Under the pieces are notes generated by a model that worked only from the letters and a program-made list of their open reading frames with translations, did not search any database and was not told the DNA's origin. A program made the translations under genes and the position numbers. 64,000 nucleotides of DNA from positions 98,670 to 162,669 of the forward strand of contig JAOWBW010001916.1 in assembly GCA_026119855.1 (NCBI GenBank). Reading direction: 5' to 3'. Numbering within the stretch: the first letter of the stretch is position 1; every line of letters starts with the position of its first letter. The stretch comes from Campanula takesimana. Lineage: Eukaryota; Streptophyta; Magnoliopsida; Asterales; Campanulaceae. Below are positions 57,237-64,000 of this stretch, one piece after another.

Positions 57237-58900
57237 TGGTATCAGAGCGTATCCACCAAAAATTATTTTACAAGCTTAACCGCTTGGGTGCTGATCCAAT
57301 GGCAAACATAAACTCCCACATGATGCAGACATCCAACTCTAATCACTTACCTATTCTTAATGAAGATAGTTTCATCTTCTGGAAAGATAGGATGAAGAAG
57401 CACATGATATCTGAAGATCGCAGATTATGGACTGCAATTGTTAATGGACCCTATGTTCCGATGAAGGCTAACCCTGATGCAGGTACTGCTGGACAAACCG
57501 CGGAAATCAAGAAGCCGGAAGCTGAATGGACCGAAACTGATCAACGGAATGTGGACTTTGATGGAAGAGCCATGTCCATGCTTGTATCAGCTATTGATCT
57601 AAGAACTCACTCAAAGGTTCTAGATTGCAATACCGCAAAGGAAACATGGGATGGCATCATTGATTTTCTGGAAGGAGATGCCGACACCAAGAAGAACCGC
57701 CTCTACCAACAGAGAAGGCTCTTTGATTACTTTGTCAAAGACCCAAAGGAATCTCTTCGCCAATGCTATGAGCGGTTCGTGGAAATTGTCATGTATGTTT
57801 CTCTCTAGGGCACAAGTATTCCAATACTGACCTGAACATGAGATTCATGCAATCTCTTGGTAGCAAATGGCTGATCAAAACTACCAACATTGAAGACAAC
57901 AAAGATCTGGAAGCTCTTGATCTTCGTCATCTTTATGCCATGCTAAGGGTATTTGAATTCAAGCTTGAGGAAGCTCATGAAACCGAAAACAGATTCAAGT
58001 CTCTTTCTCTTGCCGCTTTCAACAATGCCACATCTCCAGTTTACAATCCAGATCACCATCAAACTGCATCCAATACTCATTTACAAACCACTTCTTTTGA
58101 TCCAAATATTCCAAGATATATTTCTCAAACCGCACCTCCAGAGTATTACCAACCGCCTCATCAACCTTACCCTCAACATCATCAACCCTATTCTCAACCT
58201 CAGCATTCTCATCAATCCTACACTCCATCTCAAAATTCCCAAAGTGTAGCATCTAGTTCTACTCAAGTTGACTTTGATGACATGGATGATGATGGGTTTG
58301 CTCTTTATGTGAAAAACTACACCAAGTTCAGAAAGAACAGAGCTCATCTCAGTCAGGCGGCCCTGCAAAGTTTGTCCCTCCAACCAGATTCAACAAAGCA
58401 GCTGATGCTAAGAAAAGGGATGATCTTGTTTGTTACAACTGCAGACAACCAGGTCATTTTGCCTCCAGTTGTCCCAAACCGCGCTATGAAGCCGCTCCTG
58501 CCAAGAAACCGTTCAACAAGAAGTTTTCAAGAGAAGAGGAATGGTTGCTGAATGGGTTCTGATACAGATGATAGTGATGAAGATGAAGGAGTTGCAAATC
58601 TTTGCCTAATGGGATTTGAAGAAAAGGTTGAAATTGACGAAAGCCTTCCACTGCCACTCCATCAAATGAAGTCAGTTTCACCAAAAACTCCTGAAGCTAA
58701 ACAAGGCAAAACTCCTACTTCACCAAACTACTCTCCTGAGATCAAACCGAACAAAGCCATGATGACCAGGTACTTGAACGTGCTAATGTCATTTGTCAAC
58801 AACACACTGTGCTAAAAAAGACATATAAATTAATGGCTGCGGAACTTGAATATTCCCAAAAAGAATGCAAGTCCCATAAGGAGGAGATTGAAAAACTCAA
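57237..58900 (+). pseudogene. Copia gag, frameshifted
   Basis: The frame from 57236 begins around the PBS, with the likely ATG at 57299. It carries the gag core SFIFWKDRMKKHMISEDRRL, TAKETWDGIIDFLEGD and LFDYFVKDPKESLRQCYERF. A break near 57808 shifts to 57838-58551 (MRFMQSLGSKWLIKTTN). A zinc knuckle CYNCRQPGHFASSC (about 58431-58472) is in yet another frame, followed by an acidic segment (DTDDSDEDEGVANLCLMGFE). The features resemble Sirevirus-type gag, but the lineage is not certain. Confidence 0.8.
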
Positions 58901-59697
58901 GCTCCAAATGTTGGGATAGCTTCTGTTTGGGAAGAAAATCGCTACCTTAAGGACAGAACTGAGGTCGTTTAACACCCGAATCCATGATCTTACTGCACAA
59001 AGGGATGAACTTCAAAAGTGACCAATGTGTGGACTAAGTCTGAGTCACCATGAACAAATCGTTAATTCACAAATTCTCTCCAAGGAGAAAAGTGGATTAG
59101 GATTTAAAACTGATGATGGTGTAAGTGTCCTTGTTTTTTTGCTGAAGGTGGTGTGAAACCAACTGAACAAACCAAAGAATTCCTAAGGTGAATCATGCTG
59201 GTAAAAAGGGCTCAACACAAGAATAAAAAGCAAAATTATTTCTATGAGTATCCTAAAACCAGACTGGGAGAGATCCAAAGTGAAAGAGAAATCCACAGCG
59301 GCTGAGGCAACCAAGGAAGTATTTAGTAATGAAACCGCTCCTAGTCGGTTTAAGGAATATCCTGTTATATTTCCTAAAGCCGCACCTAAGAGAAAGGTGA
59401 AACTCAAGAAGGTTAACTGTTTAAAGCCAAAACGATGACCCAGTAAAACATATGAACCGAAGGTCAGTAATGGGTTTGTAAAACCGCCACCACCAACCTG
59501 GCTTAATTCATTGTTCTATCTGTGCCGACTTTGGTCATAGTGCTGGTCATTGTCTTTTAAGATTCACAACCCAATGCCAAGGGACGTAAAATCCTAAGGT
59601 CAAACAGGTGTGGGTTCCAAAAAGCTGCTAAACCTAGGACCCAAGGAATAAGGGGGCCAAAACCTTTCATGTTTATTTTTCAGATTTCATGTTTTAT

Positions 59698-61340
59698 GGC
59701 TGGAACCGCTAAGAAGAAGAAGGATCTCTGGTATTTGGATAGTGGATGCTCACGACACATGACTGGAGATTCAGAACTACTCTGCAGTTCATCCAAATGA
59801 AGGTCCCCCAGAGTAGTGTTTGGTAACAACAAGAAAGGAGAAACAGTAGGATATGGAGCAATCAAACGAGGAAAAAGTGACTATGAAAATGTGTCACTAG
59901 TAGAAGGACTCAAGCACAACCTTCTCTCCATATCTCAGTTTTGTGACAAAGGAATGAACCGCATCTTCACATCAACTAGCTGTTATATCAAAGATGCTTA
60001 TTCTGGAGTCACTCTACTGACTGGCAACAGAACAGGTGATGTTTATATAATTGATTTAAGCAATATTGCTTCTATTGCTGACCTCTGTTTTGTAGCCAAA
60101 AATATAAGTGAAAGCAGCTGGTTATGGCATAAGCGGCTCAGCCACTTGAACTTCAAGTATCTAGCAAAACTGCACAGGGATGGTCTAGTAAAAGGACTAC
60201 CCAAAGTGGCTGACCATCATGATGAAAAGTGTAAAGCATGCCAGCTTGGAAAGCAGCCCAAACAGTCATTTCCTAGTAAAACCGCACCTTCAACGAACCG
60301 CTGTTTGCAAACTGTGCACATGGATTTATTTGGACCTGTCCCAACCGCCAGTATAGGAGGAAACCGCTATACACTTGTGGTGGTTGATGATTATTCAAGA
60401 TATACATGGGTGGAAATGATGGCCTCTAAAGATGATACTTATGGCATCGTAACCGCTCTCTTTAGACAGCTCCAACTCAGAAATTGGATGACATTGTTGC
60501 CGTGCGTTCAGATAATGGAACCGAATTTACAAACAATGGTGTTGCCCAATATTGTGAGGATCATGGAATTGATCATAATTTCTCTGCCGCTGGAGTTCCA
60601 CAACAGAATGGAGTAGTGGAAAGAAAGAACAGGACTTTGATTGAAGCCGGGAGACTATGATTGCCGAAGCCAAGCTTCCCAAATACTTCTGGGCCGAAGC
60701 CGTCAATACCGCATGCTTCACCCAAAACCGCTCCCCTCATCATCAAAGTTCAAAACAGACTCCTTATGAATTGTGAGAGGCAGATCACCCAACATTGCCT
60801 TTTTTAAGATATTTGGATGCAAGTGTTACATCTTGTACAATGGCAAAGAGCATCGAGGTAAATTTGATGCTAAGGCTGATGAAGGTATTTTTGTTGGTTA
60901 TTCTAAACACTCCAAAGCTTTTCGTTGTTTCAATAAGACATCTTTAAAAATTGTAGAGTCAGTCCATGTTACATTTGATGAACATGCTCTCCTTGAGCCA
61001 CATATGGCTCCAAATGTTGCTAATGATTTTAGTGATTTTGAGACAGGCACTAGACATAGAGCAACTGACAACCATCCTACTCAAACCGCTTCATCCAGTT
61101 CTTCAGCCGCACCTACTCAAACCGCTGATGGTGTAACTGTTGAACCGCTGTCTTCTGACCCCATTCAAACTGTTGAACCAGTTCCCAAATCTAACCTTAA
61201 TGAAGATTTCAATGATATCAGGATGATCCTCCTCTGGAAAATCTTCAAGAATAGTGGTCAAGACAACCTCCCTCCTGAAATTAATGAGCATAGAGACCAT
61301 CCAACTGCCCAACTTTATTGGTCCTATCAGTACTGGTGTC
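59698..61340 (+). pseudogene. Copia protease and integrase, frameshifted
   Basis: The protease motif WYLDSGCSRHMTGD is near 59730-59770. A pre-integrase zinc finger (WLWHKRLSHLNF ... CKACQLGKQ) and the integrase DDE core follow (HMDLFGPVPTASIGGNRYTL, RSDNGTEFTN and VPQQNGVVERKNRTL across frameshifts near 60480 and 60660). The C-terminal segment FGCKCYILYNGKEHRGKFD and FVGYSKHSKAFR ends the domain. At least three frameshifts or stops make it inactive. Confidence 0.85.
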
Positions 61341-61399
61341 AAAACCAGAGGGAGTAGTTTGACTCACAGAGATAATCACAGTTTGTTCTCAACTGCTCT

Positions 61400-62926
61400 G
61401 TTATCTCAGATGGAACCGAAGAAGGTAGATGAAGCTTTAAGTGATCCAAGTTGGGTAATTACAATGCAGAAGAGCTCAATCAGTTGAAAGATGCAAAGTT
61501 TGGACTCTAGTTCCAAGGCCCAGTGATCATACTGTAATTGGAACAAAATGGGTGTACAGAAACAAGATGGATGAGAATGGTACAAATAACAAGAAAAAAG
61601 CTAGGTTGGTTTGCTCAAGGCTATAGGCAAGAAGAAGGCATAGACTATGATGAAACTTTTGCCCCTGTTGCCAGACTTGAAGCCATAAGATTGTTCCTGG
61701 CCTATGCATCCTTCAAGAAATTCAAGTTATATCAAATGGATGTGAAGAGTGCATTTCTGAATGGTGAACTACAAGAAGAAGTTTATGTAGCTCAACCGCC
61801 AGGATTTGAAGACAACAAACTTCCAAATCATGTCTTCAAACTCAAGAAAGCATTGTATGGACTCAAACAAGCTCCAAGAGCATGGATGACACTCTATCTA
61901 AATTTCTTATTGAACAAGGCTTCTCTCGAGGTAAAATTGATACAACTCTATTTATAGCTAAACACAAAAGTCATTCATTATTAGTTCAAATAATGTTGAT
62001 GATATTATTTTCGGTTCTACTAATGAAACTATGTGTGTTAAGTTTGAGAAGCTAATGAAGAGTAAATTTGAAATGAGTATGATGGGAGAGTTGACATTCT
62101 TTCTTGGACTCCAAGTCAAGCAATGCCATGATGGATCTTTATCAACCAAGCCAAATACACTAAAGATTTGATAAAGAAGTTCGGGCTTGAAATTGCTAAA
62201 CCAGTTGATACACCCAATGCCTAAGGCCTGCAGTTTGGATCGAGATGAACATGGTAAGAAAGTGATCAAAATCTCTACCGAGGTATGATTGCTCTCTACT
62301 TTATTAACTGCAAGTAGGCCAGATATCATGTTTAGTGTTTGTGTTTGTGCTAGATTTCAAGCTGACCCTAGAGAATCTCATCTTATTGATGTTAAACGTA
62401 TTATTAGATATTTATGTGGATCTGTTAACCTTGGACTTTCGTACTCAAAGAATCTTCATTTGATCTATTAGGTTATTCAGATGCTGACTTTGCAGCATGT
62501 AAGATAAGCAGAAATAGCACAAGTGGTACTTGTCAGTCCTTGGAACGCTTGGAACGCGGCTTGTATCATGGTCCAGCAAGAACAAGCGTCGGTTTCAGTC
62601 TCAACCGCTGAAGCTGAATATATAGCGGCTGGAAGCTGTTGCTCTCAAATTCTCTGGATGAAACAACAGTTGGAGGACTACGAGATATTTGAACAAAACT
62701 GCCCTATCTACTGTGATTGCACTGCTACAATATCCATCTCCAACAATCCAGTTCAGCACTCAAAAACCAGCACATCGACATAAGATATCATTTCCTCAAA
62801 GACCATGTTGAAAACAAAAACATTTTTCTAGCAAAAGTGGGAACAGACGATCAAATTGCTGACATCCTCACCAAACCGCTTGAAAATTCCAGGTTCTATC
62901 ATTTACGGGAGAAATGGGTATGTTAG
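61400..62926 (+). pseudogene. Copia reverse transcriptase and RNase H, frameshifted
   Basis: RT signatures are GIDYDETFAPVARLEAIRLF, YQMDVKSAFLNGELQEEVYV and KALYGLKQAPRAW. The YVDD region near 61990-62020 lies in a broken frame. RNase H shows VSVSTAEAEYIAAGSCCSQI, HIDIRYHFLKDHVENKN and TDDQIADILTKPLENSRF. The order integrase before RT confirms Ty1/copia. Many indels. Confidence 0.88.
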
Positions 62927-63528
62927 AACTAAATTAAGATATCATATCTATATATTATTTTTAATATCTTGTTTAAGTGTTTTGGCTATGCTTAGAAAAG
63001 TCATCTAGTATGCGGTTCTATCATCATTGAAAACCGCATCAATAAATGGTTCGGTTACAAAGATTGTCCATCAAACTGACGAGTCAAATGAATGTAATCG
63101 GTTCTTTCAAAACCGACAAGAAAGCAAGGTCATTCGGTTTAAACATATAAACCGCCATCATGTTAGAGAGACATCAGTTTCACGAAAAAACCGCTGAGAC
63201 GTAAGGTAAGTCGGTTTGCTCAATCAAACTGCTCAGGTATGAAAGTTGCATTTTAGTCCCTACTTTATGTCATATCAATTATAGGACCATTTTGCAATTT
63301 TCTCTGCCGCATTAAATTCTATGTGACGTGGGACGCCATCTGGAGATAATCGTGCGCCGTTCTCGTCGTTCCATTACCCGAGGAACAGTTAATTGAGTAT
63401 AAAAGATAAAAGTTCATTTCTTTTTACCTTTTTACCTTCTTCCTCATTTGCGTATTCTCTCTATCTCTCTCTCATCTGCACTCTATTCTCAATCTCAAAA
63501 TATTTCCCATACTTCTTTGAAATTTCAA
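62927..63528 (+). other. Non-coding region after copia RNase H with a possible internal promoter
   Basis: Still rich in aaccgc/gcggtt. It contains tataaaag (63399-63406) followed by a CT-rich leader up to the ATG at 63529, as expected for a promoter of a downstream transcript. Confidence 0.5.
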
Positions 63529-64000
63529 ATGGCACCTAAGAAATCTTCAGACCCATCTGCTCCATCTACATCTAAACATCAAAAGGCGATATGGTATGAT
63601 TTCTGAACCCTTCACTCTAGCATTTCATTTTTTTTCGCCATTGTTGTTCTAAAAAGCTTGTTCGTACTCTCACATTTTTACTTGCTTTTTCTTTCAATTT
63701 TTGGTTGATTAAAATTACGTATGTTCATAATATGCTGGGTTTGTTGTTTTATTTCATGTCTTTTGTTCAATTTTTGAACAATTTTGATTTTTGGGTTTTG
63801 TGGTGTTCATTCGTATATTTTGATACTATGTTCTGGGTTTTTATTGAATTTATTATTTTAGAACTTTGTTAGTAATTGCATTTTTCGAGTCTTTTGGTAT
63901 ACTTCTTTCTTAATTTGGTTAAGTTTTTGCTTTGCATGTTTCTCCCCTGTTATTCATGTTCTTCATGCATTCAAATGCTTTTTCAAATTCTTTCCATGTC
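63529..64000 (+). CDS. Start of an extra gene downstream of copia pol (partial, first exon)
   Basis: From ATG 63529 a short frame reads MAPKKSSDPSAPSTSKHQKA. It reaches a good donor (gatatg|gtatga) at about 63595, just before a stop at 63604-63606. The sequence beyond is T-rich and intron-like to the window end. Sirevirus-type copia elements commonly carry an extra or env-like ORF here, and the MAPKK Ser/Pro-rich start fits plant transposon accessory proteins. It could also be a host gene beyond an unseen element edge. Only the first ~22 residues are visible. Confidence 0.4.

Overview
This is a window of plant nuclear DNA, almost certainly from a eudicot. Intron-rich genes have GT-AG splice sites, and the DNA between and inside them is AT-rich and packed with transposons of most plant classes. 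I cannot name the species. Four host genes can be modelled fully: a two-dsRBD protein closest to DRB4 (5469-8781, +, 7 exons, 392 aa); an RTM2-like small-heat-shock-domain membrane protein (9287-10513, -, 2 exons, 283 aa) convergent with it; a GH127 beta-L-arabinofuranosidase-like secreted enzyme (32355-37973, +, 11 exons, 874 aa); and ribosomal protein eL31/RPL31 (40183-43413, +, 2 exons, 121 aa) with a site II/telo-box promoter.

Layout. 1-5.1 kb: end of an LTR that cuts a MULE-type PB1-like ORF, a cluster of 18-21 bp palindromes, and a non-autonomous MULE with a 10-bp target duplication. 5.4-10.6 kb: the DRB4-like and RTM2-like genes, with MITEs in their introns. 10.6-16.5 kb: gene-free, with two related Helitron-like elements built of AT-rich palindromic repeats. 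16.5-29.3 kb: an 11.8-kb Tat-lineage Ty3/gypsy element on the minus strand. It carries an antisense, intron-containing gene with its own TATA box and is flanked by a direct repeat of about 397 bp instead of a 5-bp target duplication. 29.3-32.3 kb: LTR remnants and an LSU-rRNA-like scrap. 32.3-38 kb: the GH127 gene. 38.7-39.9 kb: a Pack-MULE with 9-bp target duplications that carries a piece of an allene oxide synthase (CYP74A) gene. 40-43.4 kb: RPL31, with a SINE and two MITEs in its intron. 44.5-46.2 kb: a TRIM-like element and a PIF/Harbinger remnant. 46.86-64 kb: a nest in which a Tekay-type chromovirus (47450-56274, TSD tagtg) lies in the 5' LTR of a decayed Ty1/copia element, which itself lies in a Stowaway MITE. 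The copia element continues past the window end and appears to carry an extra gene after RNase H.

Fifteen Stowaway-type elements (TIR ctccctccgt, TA target) could be delimited at both ends, three more only partly. Many are in introns. Three members of one family are exactly 179 bp long.

The retroelements are recent but disabled. The Tat LTR pair is equal in length (645 bp each) with about 8 differences by eye, and its pol is broken by two nonsense codons and a frameshift. The Tekay element has four disruptions. The copia element is shredded by many frameshifts. None looks autonomous. The items most worth a second look are the long duplication around the Tat element, its spliced antisense gene, the Pack-MULE with the AOS fragment, and the convergent pairing of two genes whose relatives act in antiviral defence.
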